54,391 bases of DNA. Origin: CAZWDL01 sp964632995. Lineage in GTDB: Bacteria > Bacteroidota > Bacteroidia > Chitinophagales > Saprospiraceae. Positions within the stretch are counted from its first letter, which is position 1; each line of letters starts with the position of its first letter. This document shows positions 36,012 through 46,409 of this stretch, piece after piece. The notes under the pieces were generated by a model. It did no database searches and was not told the origin of the DNA. It saw only the letters and a list, made by a program, of their open reading frames with translations. The stretch covers positions 1 through 54,391 of the forward strand of contig CAZWDL010000039.1 of NCBI GenBank assembly GCA_964632995.1. Direction: 5' to 3'. The position numbers and the translations under genes were made by a program.

Positions 36012-37226
36012 TTACCTCTTCTCAAGAATTTTTTGATAAAGTTCAATATACCTTTTTGCTTGTACCGATTGATCGAAACGCTCAACAGCGTCTTGACGAA
36101 TTACTTCGACATCAAAAGGGGTTTCCAGAGCCATCAATATGGCTTCAGCCAGGGCATTGCTGTTTATTTGGTCACAAAGAAGACCGTTTTGGGCCGAAAT
36201 TATCATATCAGGTATACCGCCGATATTGAAACCCACTACTGGTTTGCCGCAGCTAATACTCTCAATTACTGTATTGGGCAAGTTATCTTCAATCGAAGGA
36301 ATGACATATAAGTCAGCCGCTGAATAGGCGATGGCCATTAATCGATCATCCTTTATTAGGCCGATTGGGAAAGTATTAGCTATTTGATCCTTGAGCTTTT
36401 CCGCATTGAAGCCAATTACTGCTAAACCAATGTGGTCATTTCTTATTTTCTTCAATGCCTCGTATAGGATTGAGAACCCTTTCCGCTTATTTGTGACTGT
36501 ATTCGCCGCAAATAGTATTATTTTTTTGTCCTGGGGTAAACCTAGTACCTGTCTACAGTACCGTTGGTCGTACGGTTTATAGATCTCCGTGTTAATACCG
36601 TTTGGTATAATCTCATGTGGATAGGCCCCAAATAACTGACTGTTATGCGATTTCTTATACATCCAATTGCAAAGAGCAATGGGATAGATATCATTACCAG
36701 CCAATGCTTTCTTCTTACATTCCAGATTATCTTGAATCAGGCTCAGATATTCAACATAGGACAACCCTGCTTCATAATGATAGCCCCCTGAAAAGGGAAA
36801 CATATCTGGCATCCTCCAAACTATGGGTTTATCTTTATTTCTAAAAAAACTCGGAAAATCGATAAACCCCGCAACCCAATGTAAAGTAACTACGTCCGCT
36901 TCTTCATATAAAGGATGTTGGCAAACCTTCCTGAAGGGGCTGGTAGGAAAGCTGAAAAGTTCATATGCTGGAGTTTTTCCTTTTAGCTTCCTTTTGGTAT
37001 TGAAATTATGTAGTTTTAATCGAACCTTCTGTAAGGAACTCTCCCATCTGCTCATCTTACTTTTCTGAAACTCCCAATAGGAATAGCTTTCTGGAACTTC
37101 CCTGTTTGTTCTCCAAAGAGTGAGCAATTTGGAATTAACACCTGCATTAAAAAGGTGCTGATGAGTGCGGGTTGTCGCGCCGCCAGCACCTCCGGCGTCC
37201 GTAGTGGCAATATGAAGGACTTTCAT
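36012..37226 (-). CDS. glycosyltransferase family 4
   Basis: A GT-B enzyme of 404 residues. 'KVLHIATTDAGGAGGATTRT' is the N-terminal Gly-rich loop seen in many GT4 enzymes. 'VVTLHWVAGFIDFPSFF' and 'KPIVWRMPDMFPFSGGYHY' follow. The donor domain has 'FAANTVTNKRKGFSILYEAL' and 'YVIPSIEDNLPNTVIESISC' with the EX7E motif. WcaC-like enzymes of colanic acid synthesis share these features. It abuts the GT2 gene downstream. Confidence 0.88.
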   Translation of the reverse strand: MKVLHIATTDAGGAGGATTRTHQHLFNAGVNSKLLTLWRTNREVPESYSYWEFQKSKMSRWESSLQKVRLKLHNFNTKRKLKGKTPAYELFSFPTSPFRKVCQHPLYEEADVVTLHWVAGFIDFPSFFRNKDKPIVWRMPDMFPFSGGYHYEAGLSYVEYLSLIQDNLECKKKALAGNDIYPIALCNWMYKKSHNSQLFGAYPHEIIPNGINTEIYKPYDQRYCRQVLGLPQDKKIILFAANTVTNKRKGFSILYEALKKIRNDHIGLAVIGFNAEKLKDQIANTFPIGLIKDDRLMAIAYSAADLYVIPSIEDNLPNTVIESISCGKPVVGFNIGGIPDMIISAQNGLLCDQINSNALAEAILMALETPFDVEVIRQDAVERFDQSVQAKRYIELYQKILEKR

Positions 37227-37267
37227 GAGGATAGTTTTACACTTTTACACTAGAGTTCCTACAAGGT

Positions 37268-37948
37268 TTATTTTGCAAATTTTGATTTTTCAAAGACCAT
37301 CAGATTGTTAATATAATTCTCACTACTTTTTCTATCTAAGTCTGTTTTAAAATCTATTTGAGAAAGTAGTTTGGCAAGCTTGATTGTCTTTTTTTCTTTG
37401 AAACTAAAACCATGAAGCATAAACTTTGAAATCCAATAATCCTTTGGTTGCTCATTGATATGATCGTGACCACCTTGACCAGGTGTTGCTGCTGTAAATA
37501 CAACTTTATGGCTGAAGCTACACAAAACTTGCACCAATTTATTGCTGTATCGTTCCGGAACATGTTCTGCAACCTCAAGGCATAAACATAGGTCAAACGA
37601 ATCTTCGGGTAATTTTTCTGTCCTTAGATCTTTGACCAGGAAGCAATCCTTTGGAATTTTTCGGTGTTTAAAATTTGCTTTACTGCCATCAATGCCTAAT
37701 ATTTTGAGCCCTTTTTGATAGAAGGGATGTAGGAAGTCGCCTATCCCGCAACCTACGTCAACTACCGATTCAGGGTTATATTCATTTATTAAGATCTCTG
37801 CGAATTCTGAGGTATATGCTTTGTCTCGCCAAGGTAGTGTTGCGAACCGTTCGTCATATAAATAATCCAGATCCTTATTAAGAATCCGCAAAACAGGTAG
37901 TACTATGTTATCAAATATCCTACCTCTTATTTTTCTTTTCATTGTCAA
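37268..37948 (-). CDS. class I SAM-dependent methyltransferase
   Basis: A methyltransferase of 226 residues: 'VVDVGCGIGDFLHPFYQKG' (SAM motif I), 'ILGIDGSKANFKHRKIP' and 'SFDLCLCLEVAEHVPERYS'. The start ATG at 37948 gives 'MTMKRKIRGRIFDNIVLPVL'. It lies just downstream of the intact wzt and in an AT-rich context. Methyl capping of the non-reducing end is a known partner of Wzm/Wzt systems with a Wzt C-terminal domain, so a chain-terminating role is a reasonable but unproven guess. Confidence 0.82.
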   Translation of the reverse strand: MTMKRKIRGRIFDNIVLPVLRILNKDLDYLYDERFATLPWRDKAYTSEFAEILINEYNPESVVDVGCGIGDFLHPFYQKGLKILGIDGSKANFKHRKIPKDCFLVKDLRTEKLPEDSFDLCLCLEVAEHVPERYSNKLVQVLCSFSHKVVFTAATPGQGGHDHINEQPKDYWISKFMLHGFSFKEKKTIKLAKLLSQIDFKTDLDRKSSENYINNLMVFEKSKFAK

Positions 37949-38035
37949 GAAAATATTTATTGTGTTATAAAACTGTTTTGTAATTGTTTTAGTGATTTGC
38001 CAAAATCATAGACTGGGACTATTCTCAACTATTTT

Positions 38036-39334
<1,299 letters not shown>

Positions 39335-39359
39335 GGTAGATATATACTTCCTTGTTTTA

Positions 39360-39560
39360 GCTATTGGCTTTTACTTTTTCTTTGTTTGGCCAAAGAAAAA
39401 GTAACAAAAAGAAAAGCCACCCTGGCTTCTCGCCGACCCGCTAAGGTCTCATTCCGCTGCACAAAATAAACTCGGTCGCTTAGGCTCCCTCAAACAGTAT
39501 TTTGTGCGGGCGCTTCATGAGACCAAGCGGGTGCCCCGGCTGCGAGCGCCTATGGGAAGG
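39360..39560. repeat. palindromic intergenic element upstream of wzt
   Basis: Long imperfect inverted arms are seen at 39437-39468 and 39498-39530 (GGTCTCAT pairs with ATGAGACC and GCACAAAATA with TATTTTGTGC). A further short palindrome, TTTGGCCAAA, lies at about 39385. It looks like a dispersed Bacteroidota intergenic repeat. No reading frame of interest. Confidence 0.6.
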
Positions 39561-39611
39561 AAACGTTTACCGGGGTTTAGCTGAGATTTTAAAAGCGAGT
39601 TCAAGGGTTTT

Positions 39612-40007
39612 GCCGATTTTGAGGTAGAGGGCTTCTTTACCTCGGATACGGTGTCACCAGCGCTTTTGGCTTGATCCAAAAGAAGCAAAAGATCAAGGCT
39701 GTCGATGCTTGTCTAAAAATCCGGGCCCGCCCGCGCGCGACCCAAACGCTCACAACAGATGCTTGTCTAGCGGAACTTGCTATTAGTTTAGGAGTATCCA
39801 CTTTACTATTTGGTTTATTCATTTGGTTCGCTCGTGGGTAGCTTTCATTCCCTCCCATTCCTGGATTTTCTGAAAGGCAACCCTCTAAGGCCGGTCCCAC
39901 GCTTAGCTACAATTGGCCCGGAGGTCATGGGAGAGAGTGTCTGTGTCGATCTGGGCCAAGCGGTACTGTTTGGAGAGGTTTTCTGCTTTTATGACGGTTT
40001 TGCTCAT
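39612..40007 (-). pseudogene. decayed wzt 5' end, copy B, split by an insertion
   Basis: From the ATG at 40005-40007 the frame reads 'MSKTVIKAENLSKQYRLAQI' and 'TLSHDL', clearly the start of Wzt. After codon 29 the similarity stops at about 39921 and resumes at 39612-39665 with 'HRIRGKEALYLKIGK', where a Trp codon has become TGA. About 255 bases between are an insertion with the words TTGGCTTGATCCAAAAGAAG and GATGCTTGTCTA, the latter present twice. Non-functional. It sits between the intact wzt and the epimerase gene. Confidence 0.85.
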
Positions 40008-40034
40008 GCGAATGCTTCCGTTTTTCTGATATCT

Positions 40035-41096
40035 TTAGGCGGCACCTGCCATTCTTTTCTGCCAGGACTCAACGATTTGCCGGATGGTTTCCTCCAGGCT
40101 GACACTGATATCCCAACTGGGATAATGGGCCCGCATTTTGCGCAGATCCGAGTAGTAGCAAATATGGTCGCCGATGCGGTTATCCTTAAGATAGCTGTAT
40201 TTCATCGGTTTTCCGCTAAATTTCTCCGCCAGTTGAAAGGCTTCGAGAATAGAACAGCTGTTATCCTTGCCTCCGCCGATATTGTAAACCTCTCCCTTGC
40301 GAGGCGCCTCAATGAAAGCCTCAATGAAGCGGGCCACGTCCAGGGAATGGATATTGTCGCGCACCTGCTTGCCCTTGTATCCGAAGATCTTGTATTCGCG
40401 TCCTTCCAGGTTGCATTTCACCAGAAAGCTGAGGAATCCGTGCAGCTCCACGCCGGCGTGGTTGGGGCCTGTCAGGCAGCCGCCGCGCAGACAGCAGGTG
40501 GGCATACCGAAATAACGGCCGTATTCCTGTACCATAATATCTGCCGCCACCTTGGAGGCGCCGAAGAGGGAGTGTTTGGACTGGTCGATAGGGAAATCTT
40601 CCGCGATGCCCGTTGTGTAGTTGGGGTCATCGTATTCCCAGCGGGTTTCCAATTCCTTCAGTGCTATGGTATTAGGGCGGTCGCCATATACTTTATTGGT
40701 TGACATGTGAGCAAAAGGTGCTTCCGGGCAATACTGCCGGGCGGCCTCCAACAGGTTTAGGGTGCCGACGGCATTGGTGTCAAAGTCATCAAAGGGTATG
40801 GCCGCGGCCTTGTCATGGCTGGGTTGAGCCGCCGTGTGCACGATGGCGTCCGGCCGGACCTCGTTGAGCAAGTCCAGTACACCCTGCCGGTTGCGAATGT
40901 CCAATTCATGATGCTGGAAGTGGGGTAATGTTTTCTGTAGTTGCGCCTGGTTCCAGCGGGTATCTCCCTGGGCCCCAAAGAAAACCGCTCTTTGGTTATT
41001 GTCGATACCATGAACCGCCCAACCTTTATTTGAAAAATAACGACAAACTTCAGAACCAATTAGGCCGGAGGAGCCTGTGACTAGCATTTTTTTCAT
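40035..41096 (-). CDS. NAD-dependent sugar-nucleotide epimerase/dehydratase (SDR)
   Basis: An extended SDR protein of 353 residues. 'KMLVTGSSGLIGSEVCRYFS' is the cofactor loop and 'AVHGIDNNQRAVFFGAQGD' follows the second strand. 'HMSTNKVYGDRPNTIALKE' supplies the Ser/Thr region. At the place of YxxxK the sequence is 'HSLFGASKVAADIMVQEYG', so Phe replaces the usual catalytic Tyr. From memory, this Phe is shared by a subfamily related to CDP-paratose 2-epimerase. 'YKIFGYKGKQVRDNIHSLD' is also characteristic. It lies alone between two decayed wzt 5' ends (copies B and C). Substrate unknown. Confidence 0.82.
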   Translation of the reverse strand: MKKMLVTGSSGLIGSEVCRYFSNKGWAVHGIDNNQRAVFFGAQGDTRWNQAQLQKTLPHFQHHELDIRNRQGVLDLLNEVRPDAIVHTAAQPSHDKAAAIPFDDFDTNAVGTLNLLEAARQYCPEAPFAHMSTNKVYGDRPNTIALKELETRWEYDDPNYTTGIAEDFPIDQSKHSLFGASKVAADIMVQEYGRYFGMPTCCLRGGCLTGPNHAGVELHGFLSFLVKCNLEGREYKIFGYKGKQVRDNIHSLDVARFIEAFIEAPRKGEVYNIGGGKDNSCSILEAFQLAEKFSGKPMKYSYLKDNRIGDHICYYSDLRKMRAHYPSWDISVSLEETIRQIVESWQKRMAGAA

Positions 41097-41143
41097 GAGA
41101 ATGGAGGGTGCTTTTTTTGATTAGAAATTAATGAGTTTTTCGC

Positions 41144-41276
41144 CTTTTTTGAGGTAGGGGTCTTCTTTACCTCTTATTTTGTGCCATCAGCGGATGAGGG
41201 CTCACGCCAGGTTGCCTACCTGGGCCAGGCGGTATTGTTTGGATAGGTTTTCTACCTTTATGACGGTTTTGCTCAT
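41144..41276 (-). pseudogene. decayed wzt 5' end, copy C
   Basis: From the ATG at 41274-41276 the frame reads 'MSKTVIKVENLSKQYRLAQV', then a short deletion and two stops, then 'WHKIRGKEDPYLKKGE'. It matches about the first 46 codons of wzt. It shares 'MSK' and 'LAQ' with copy B, whereas the intact copy and copy D have 'MSD/MSN' and 'LGQ'. Non-functional. It separates the epimerase gene from the DprE module. Confidence 0.88.
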
Positions 41277-41335
41277 GTGTGAGAGGTTAACGAGATGCTT
41301 TTAGGCATTTTTGACGGCCATCTGGGAAAATTCTA

Positions 41336-42091
41336 TCATTTACTTGTAACGCTATTTTGTTCAAGACGATTATGAGGCAGATCGTATTCATCAGAAAAGA
41401 TCTCCCGGTAGACCCTCCACATATCTTTGATTGTAGCAATGATGTTAGGTATGGTGGTTGAATTTCCTGTCCCAAATTCTCTCGGAAAAGTCTGGATGCC
41501 CACTTCGCCGACGGGAAAACCTTTGAGCATGGTTTTGATGGTGATTTCGGCGCCTATGAAGGGGCTGTCTGATATAATATTGAGCTCGTCCACTACGTCT
41601 TTGTTAATTAGCCTTAAACCAGTACTGATATCCCGGTAAGGCGTTCTGAAGAGGGTTCGCAGTAAGGCATTGTACACACGCGAGATAAATATTCTTTTGT
41701 TGGAATAGAGCCTTTTATATCGAAAAGTGATGATCAGGTTATAATAGTCTCTCAGTCGAATTAACTTGATCAGGTCAAATATGTCGTACTCATCATCTCC
41801 GTCTGTAAAACAGATCCATTTATACCGGGCAGCCGATAGACCTGTTTTAATAGCTGCTCCATAGCCTTGGTTGGTTTTATGGTGTATTACGCGTACATGC
41901 TCGTATTCTTCAACTAACTCATCGGCAATCTTTCCGCTATTGTCAGGCGATCCATCATTGATGATGATGACTTCGTATTCCGTGGCGAGTCTGGAGAGGA
42001 CGGTCAATGATTTTTCCGTTACTTTCCTGACGGTTTTCTCATCATTGTAGACAGGAAAGAAGATAGTGATATTCAGGGTGTCCGTGGCCAT
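41336..42091 (-). CDS. glycosyltransferase family 2 (polyprenyl-phosphate sugar synthase-like)
   Basis: A soluble GT-A enzyme of 251 residues. Motifs are 'ITIFFPVYNDEKTVRKV', 'YEVIIINDGSPDNSGKIAD', the DxD-like 'ICFTDGDDEYDIFDLIKL' and 'DISTGLRLINKDVVDEL'. It resembles DPM1/ArnC-type enzymes that load a sugar on polyprenyl phosphate, but lacks the C-terminal membrane helices of ArnC. It lies 6 bases after the DprE2-like gene, so it belongs to that module. Confidence 0.87.
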   Translation of the reverse strand: MATDTLNITIFFPVYNDEKTVRKVTEKSLTVLSRLATEYEVIIINDGSPDNSGKIADELVEEYEHVRVIHHKTNQGYGAAIKTGLSAARYKWICFTDGDDEYDIFDLIKLIRLRDYYNLIITFRYKRLYSNKRIFISRVYNALLRTLFRTPYRDISTGLRLINKDVVDELNIISDSPFIGAEITIKTMLKGFPVGEVGIQTFPREFGTGNSTTIPNIIATIKDMWRVYREIFSDEYDLPHNRLEQNSVTSK

Positions 42092-42097
42092 TACCTT

Positions 42098-42835
42098 TTA
42101 AAATTTCAGTCTCTTATAAATGCTCCAAGGAACAAGCGAGAGGATCCAGACTATGTAACGCCAGTAGAATGGGAAAAAAGAGTGACCTTTATTTTTTTCT
42201 CCAAGACGAAAAACATAGTCCGCAACTTTGGCTGGAGAAACAGCAGGAAATAGCAATTTTTTTCCGTAAGCCAGTGAGGTATCCGCATAGCCCAGCGCAA
42301 TAATGTTTACACCTATGTTTTTATCAGCCAGAAAATGGCGTAGTCCCTTGCAGTAGGTTTCCAACCCTTTTTTGGCGGATGCGTAAATCAGGTTTTGGCT
42401 TCTTGGCGCGGAAGCGGCTATGCTGGATACGACGGTTATACAGCCCTGTTTTTGAGTGAGCAGGTATTTGGCATACTCATTAATGAGCTCAACGATGGAC
42501 TGATAGTTTACCTTGATTAATTTTTCAATCAAGGTAGGCTCCACTATACCATAGTCCTCAGTCGTACTTGCTCCGGCGGTTATATACACCTCGGTTATTT
42601 CGGACAGAAGGTCTTGACTTTTTTTGACTAAGGAGGGAATGGAAATTTGCTTCGCCAGGTCCGTTGCCATAATATGGATTTCGGCATTATATCTGATTGT
42701 AAGATCCGACTGAATTGCTTCAAGGTCCCTTTTGCTTCTAGCGCAAAGCATCAGCTTATAGTGATTAGCCGCTAGTTTGTAGGCGATCGCTTTTCCTACT
42801 CCCGAGCTGGCGCCGATGACTACAGCATTTTTCAT
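42098..42835 (-). CDS. DprE2-like short-chain dehydrogenase
   Basis: An SDR of 245 residues started at the ATG 42835 ('MKNAVVIGASSGVGKAIAYK'). The catalytic motif is 'VSSIAASAPRSQNLIYASAK' (Ser plus YxxxK). The C-terminus 'YWRYIVWILSLVPWSIYKR' is a membrane-associated tail typical of DprE2. DprE2 reduces the 2-keto intermediate made by DprE1, completing epimerisation of polyprenylphosphoryl-ribose to -arabinose in mycobacteria. The DprE1-like gene is immediately upstream, 5 bases away. The sugar here need not be arabinose. Confidence 0.82.
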   Translation of the reverse strand: MKNAVVIGASSGVGKAIAYKLAANHYKLMLCARSKRDLEAIQSDLTIRYNAEIHIMATDLAKQISIPSLVKKSQDLLSEITEVYITAGASTTEDYGIVEPTLIEKLIKVNYQSIVELINEYAKYLLTQKQGCITVVSSIAASAPRSQNLIYASAKKGLETYCKGLRHFLADKNIGVNIIALGYADTSLAYGKKLLFPAVSPAKVADYVFRLGEKNKGHSFFPFYWRYIVWILSLVPWSIYKRLKF

Positions 42836-42840
42836 AGCAT

Positions 42841-44163
42841 CTATAAGTTGAGACGTTCTCTCATTTCTGAAGAAAATCTTTTTTGTGGATCCCATCTTCT
42901 TAGCTCTGTTTTGAATTTATCATATTCCGGGAAAGTGGCCTTGAGAACGTCCCCGGTCAACCGGCTGTCCTTCCCAACATTAACAGGACATTGGTATTTT
43001 ATAACCATCTGGTCGATGGCGGTAAAAAGTGCTAATCCCTTTCTGGAAAATGGTATGTCCAGGGCGAGACAGATTCCCTCACCACAAAAATTGATGTTTT
43101 CTGGTCGGCCACTAAAGATCTTTAGCGACCCCAGGCTGACGGCTAGTTTTGATCTTTCTAACTTCCTCGCCAGTTCTTCGAGAAAGGGATGAACTTTTGA
43201 AAAAGGAATGATCATCTGGCATTCTAAAAAACCTTTTCTGCCCATCAGGCTGAAGTAGAATTCTTTGCCGTGAATGGGGAAAGTAGCGGAGTGAATATCT
43301 AAGAGTTGACTTTTGCCGGCCATGAATTCCTTCCATTCATATATTCTATTGATGATAGGCATTGTGACAGGCTGGTAAACACAAAGTGGCGTTACTTTCC
43401 TGTCGGCGGAAAGGGCATTATCTAATTTCTGGGCCGGAAGCTGCTCTTTGGAAAAGCTCTCGGCAAGAATTACCCCTTTACCGAATTTTTTTCCGCGGCG
43501 CATCAGGTTATGCCAGGAGTAAATATAGTCGTACTTGTCCGCTTTATCCCGCATTATATCGATGGCATCGTGAATATTGGAAGCGGGAATTCTGTCGAGC
43601 CGGATTGTATTCCCTTTTTTCCGCTCTAGTTGGAGCGTAACTTCTGTGATGTGCCCGGTAAGGCCAAAACCACCTACGGTGAGGGCAAATAGTGTTGGGT
43701 TCTCTTTTTCAGCGGAACAGGTGATCTCGCCGCAGTCAGGGTGGAAAACCTTGAGAGACGATATACAGTCTATAAAGTTACCGCTGTGAAGCTGACTTTT
43801 GCCATGCACATTGGCGGCTGTGCAACCTCCAATACTGATTTGAGGATGACCGGGCAACACCGGGAGGAACCAGCCTCGCGGTATCAGAAACGTTAGAAGG
43901 TCGCCGATCTTGATGCCTGGTTCAACGGTGACTATACCTTCTTGATCGTCAAATGACAAGATTCGGTTAAAGTGGGAAGTATCGATAGATACAACCTTTT
44001 TGCCAAAACTAGCCGGGGCATAATTTAACCCGGAGCCCCGCGATATGACCTTCTCACTTGCCGTGATAATATCAAATAATTGGTGATATTTTTCCGGCCT
44101 GACTATCCGTACCCTAGCGGAAGAGGTATTGTCGAAGCTTTTCAGTATTGTTTCTTTGTACAC
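42841..44163 (-). CDS. DprE1-like FAD-dependent oxidoreductase
   Basis: A VAO-fold flavoprotein of 440 residues like decaprenylphosphoryl-ribose 2'-oxidase. FAD motifs are 'ISRGSGLNYAPASFGKKVV' and 'IGGCTAANVHGKSQLHSGNF' (HGK at 120-122). 'CGEGICLALDIPFSRKG' and 'NVGKDSRLTGDVLKATFPEY' match the substrate side of mycobacterial DprE1, with C365 and K398 at the places of its Cys387 and Lys418. The end 'RWDPQKRFSSEMRERLNL' is also DprE1-like. It oxidises a polyprenyl-phosphate sugar. The UbiA-type transferase that makes its substrate is not in the window. Confidence 0.85.
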   Translation of the reverse strand: MYKETILKSFDNTSSARVRIVRPEKYHQLFDIITASEKVISRGSGLNYAPASFGKKVVSIDTSHFNRILSFDDQEGIVTVEPGIKIGDLLTFLIPRGWFLPVLPGHPQISIGGCTAANVHGKSQLHSGNFIDCISSLKVFHPDCGEITCSAEKENPTLFALTVGGFGLTGHITEVTLQLERKKGNTIRLDRIPASNIHDAIDIMRDKADKYDYIYSWHNLMRRGKKFGKGVILAESFSKEQLPAQKLDNALSADRKVTPLCVYQPVTMPIINRIYEWKEFMAGKSQLLDIHSATFPIHGKEFYFSLMGRKGFLECQMIIPFSKVHPFLEELARKLERSKLAVSLGSLKIFSGRPENINFCGEGICLALDIPFSRKGLALFTAIDQMVIKYQCPVNVGKDSRLTGDVLKATFPEYDKFKTELRRWDPQKRFSSEMRERLNL

Positions 44164-44214
44164 AGGTGTAATAATTTCTCGCCTGTTCGTATTCCTTCCT
44201 TCTAGTGCAGAATA

Positions 44215-45480
44215 TCAGCCGAAGTAGTAAGTATATACACTATTTAGTCCGAGTAAGCCGCCTGCGAGTAGAACAAGTACCCGCAACGTATAATTCTTCC
44301 TCAACTGTAAGTGCGGAGACAGCAAAAAGAGAATATGACTTGACTGCGCTACATATCGGGAAGAAAACAGATGTATAGTTTTAAAAGGAGAGACGGCAAG
44401 CAGAAAATTAAGAAAGACCAGGAACCAGGATTCATAGTTTTTCCTGAATGCTATGCCAGTCCATATGTTACTAAAGCACATAAATGCCACGAAAATCAAG
44501 ATTAGAGGAAGTATGTAGTGAAATACTGGCAAGTCCAGATTATACTTTTCAAATATTGATCGCAGCGGCAAGTATTTTATTTGTAGTATCAGTTGTACAA
44601 CTATGGCGGCGGCCAATGCCGCAACTAAGTTCTTTCGGTTCTTGATATGAACCGGCAGCATTTCGGGAAAAACCAGGTATAGCATGATTGAGAAATAGGC
44701 TAAACCCAGCATCCCGTTTCTCCAGGAAACCTCGAATAAGCTGTCTCCTGCAACATGCTGCTGGGCTGGAGGCACCAATCCTTTCCAAATAGAGATCAGA
44801 TATATTATCGGAGATAGGCTGCAGATTAAGAAAGCGATCAGGTTGAGTACCAGTTTCCATTTTCCTTTCCAGCCGGAGATCACCAGGTAGGCTACGAAGG
44901 CTGGTAGTGAAATTAGAAAGTGCTGCCGTCCAATGATGGAGAGAGAAAGCATTAGTCCTGATAAAATAAATAGCTTAAGGTGATTTTTTCGGGTAGCGAG
45001 GAGAAAAAATAACACGGCCAAGCCCAGGAAGAACATACTGCTAATTTCCGTCAGGGCCATAGAGAAAAGGGGGTATAGAAATGGTATGGAAAAATAGGCA
45101 AATGCATCTTCGAATAACTCGGTTCCTTGTCTGGCGCTTAGCAGGCGGACTGTTTGTAAACTTACCAGAACCGTACCCAGGAAGAAGCCGAAAGTAATAA
45201 AACGCATCAATACAATGTTGAGCGGGATTCCTATTAGGTACAATCCATAGTAAATCAGTTGATACAGAGGACCGGGGGCTTGTTTTTCGTACGATTGAAG
45301 ATAGGCAACGGAAAAGCCTTGAGGAATTAACTGCTCTACGTTCTTATAGAAATATACCTCGTCATATATCGGTTGATCAGGGCTAAATGCTATTAGCACT
45401 ATGGAGGCTACCAAAAATAGTATTCCAAGGAAACGATAGGTTAGCTTGAGTGTGTTTTCATATTGTGTTTTCTGTCGCAT
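44215..45480 (-). CDS. polytopic membrane protein, GT-C glycosyltransferase-like
   Basis: A membrane protein of 421 residues with about eleven hydrophobic segments. The first periplasmic loop has 'FSPDQPIYDEVYFYKNVEQL', with the Asp/Glu pair expected of GT-C transferases that use polyprenyl-phosphate sugars. It lies just upstream of the DprE1/DprE2/GT2 genes, so it may transfer the sugar they make to the polymer in the periplasm. Specific family unclear. Confidence 0.68.
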   Translation of the reverse strand: MRQKTQYENTLKLTYRFLGILFLVASIVLIAFSPDQPIYDEVYFYKNVEQLIPQGFSVAYLQSYEKQAPGPLYQLIYYGLYLIGIPLNIVLMRFITFGFFLGTVLVSLQTVRLLSARQGTELFEDAFAYFSIPFLYPLFSMALTEISSMFFLGLAVLFFLLATRKNHLKLFILSGLMLSLSIIGRQHFLISLPAFVAYLVISGWKGKWKLVLNLIAFLICSLSPIIYLISIWKGLVPPAQQHVAGDSLFEVSWRNGMLGLAYFSIMLYLVFPEMLPVHIKNRKNLVAALAAAIVVQLILQIKYLPLRSIFEKYNLDLPVFHYILPLILIFVAFMCFSNIWTGIAFRKNYESWFLVFLNFLLAVSPFKTIHLFSSRYVAQSSHILFLLSPHLQLRKNYTLRVLVLLAGGLLGLNSVYTYYFG

Positions 45481-45531
45481 GCCTGGTTTTAGATAGTTTT
45501 ATTTTCTATGGGTGAATATCGTGCGAATTAT

Positions 45532-45840
<309 letters not shown>

Positions 45841-46043
45841 GTTAGGTTTAGGAGGTTTAGGGGCTGTGAGGCGCCTGGTTTAGGTTTAGGAGGTTTAGGG
45901 CTGTGAGGCGCCTGGTTTGGGGTTTAGGGGGTTTAGCTTGCTAGGTTTAGGAGGTTTAGCTTGCAAGGTTTAGAAGGTTTAGGGCAACGGGGAACCGTCT
46001 AAACTTCCTAAACCTTCTAAACCATCTAAACCTGATTAGGAGT
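45841..46043. repeat. TTTAGG-type tandem repeats, block 1
   Basis: Repeated words GGTTTAGGAGGTTTAGG and TTTAGGGG with spacer CTGTGAGGCGCCTGG twice, then the complement (CTAAACCTTCTAAACC) at about 45998-46028. The block can fold on itself and the G-rich strand resembles telomere-like repeats. It separates copy D of wzt from the four-helix-bundle gene. No gene seen. Confidence 0.85.
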
Positions 46044-46409
46044 TTAGCGTAATTGGGATTTTCGGAGTTGGGACAGCAGGTAGGCGACTTCGTCTACCTG
46101 GGTGCGGATGTTGACATATGGTTCTTCCGGCAGCAGGTTGAGTTCGTGGGTGATGATGGAGTGGTTGAGGAGTTCCATCAGGCTGCTGTAGGATTGGGTT
46201 GTAAAGTGTGCTTTGTCTTTTCCGGTGATGCGGGCGGAGCCTTCGGCCAAATTAGAGGGCACGGAGACGGAAGAGCGCCGCATTTGGCTGATAAAGCCGT
46301 AACGTTCTTCCGTAGGGAAGTCATTGGTGACCTGGTAGATGGTTTTGGTTAGTTCTTTGCTTTTTTGCCAGACTAAAAGTTTTTCGAAACTGTATTGGCG
46401 GAAAGACAT
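46044..46409 (-). CDS. four-helix bundle protein (S23/IVP family)
   Basis: A protein of 121 residues with family signatures 'FEKLLVWQKSKELTKTIYQV', 'FPTEERYGFISQMRRSSVSV', 'PSNLAEGSARITGKDKAHF' and 'LMELLNHSIITHEL'. These small bundles are frequent in Bacteroidota, often in intergenic or rRNA-insert contexts, and have no settled function. Both sides are flanked by TTTAGG-type repeats, which suggests it moves or spreads with them. It does not obviously take part in polysaccharide assembly. Confidence 0.9.
   Translation of the reverse strand: MSFRQYSFEKLLVWQKSKELTKTIYQVTNDFPTEERYGFISQMRRSSVSVPSNLAEGSARITGKDKAHFTTQSYSSLMELLNHSIITHELNLLPEEPYVNIRTQVDEVAYLLSQLRKSQLR

Noticed and set aside
39637..40703. 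Frames in the wzt relic B region as real genes
   Set aside because: The minus-strand frame 39637-39900 is made of insertion sequence, and the plus-strand frame 39810-40703 is antisense to the relic and the epimerase gene.
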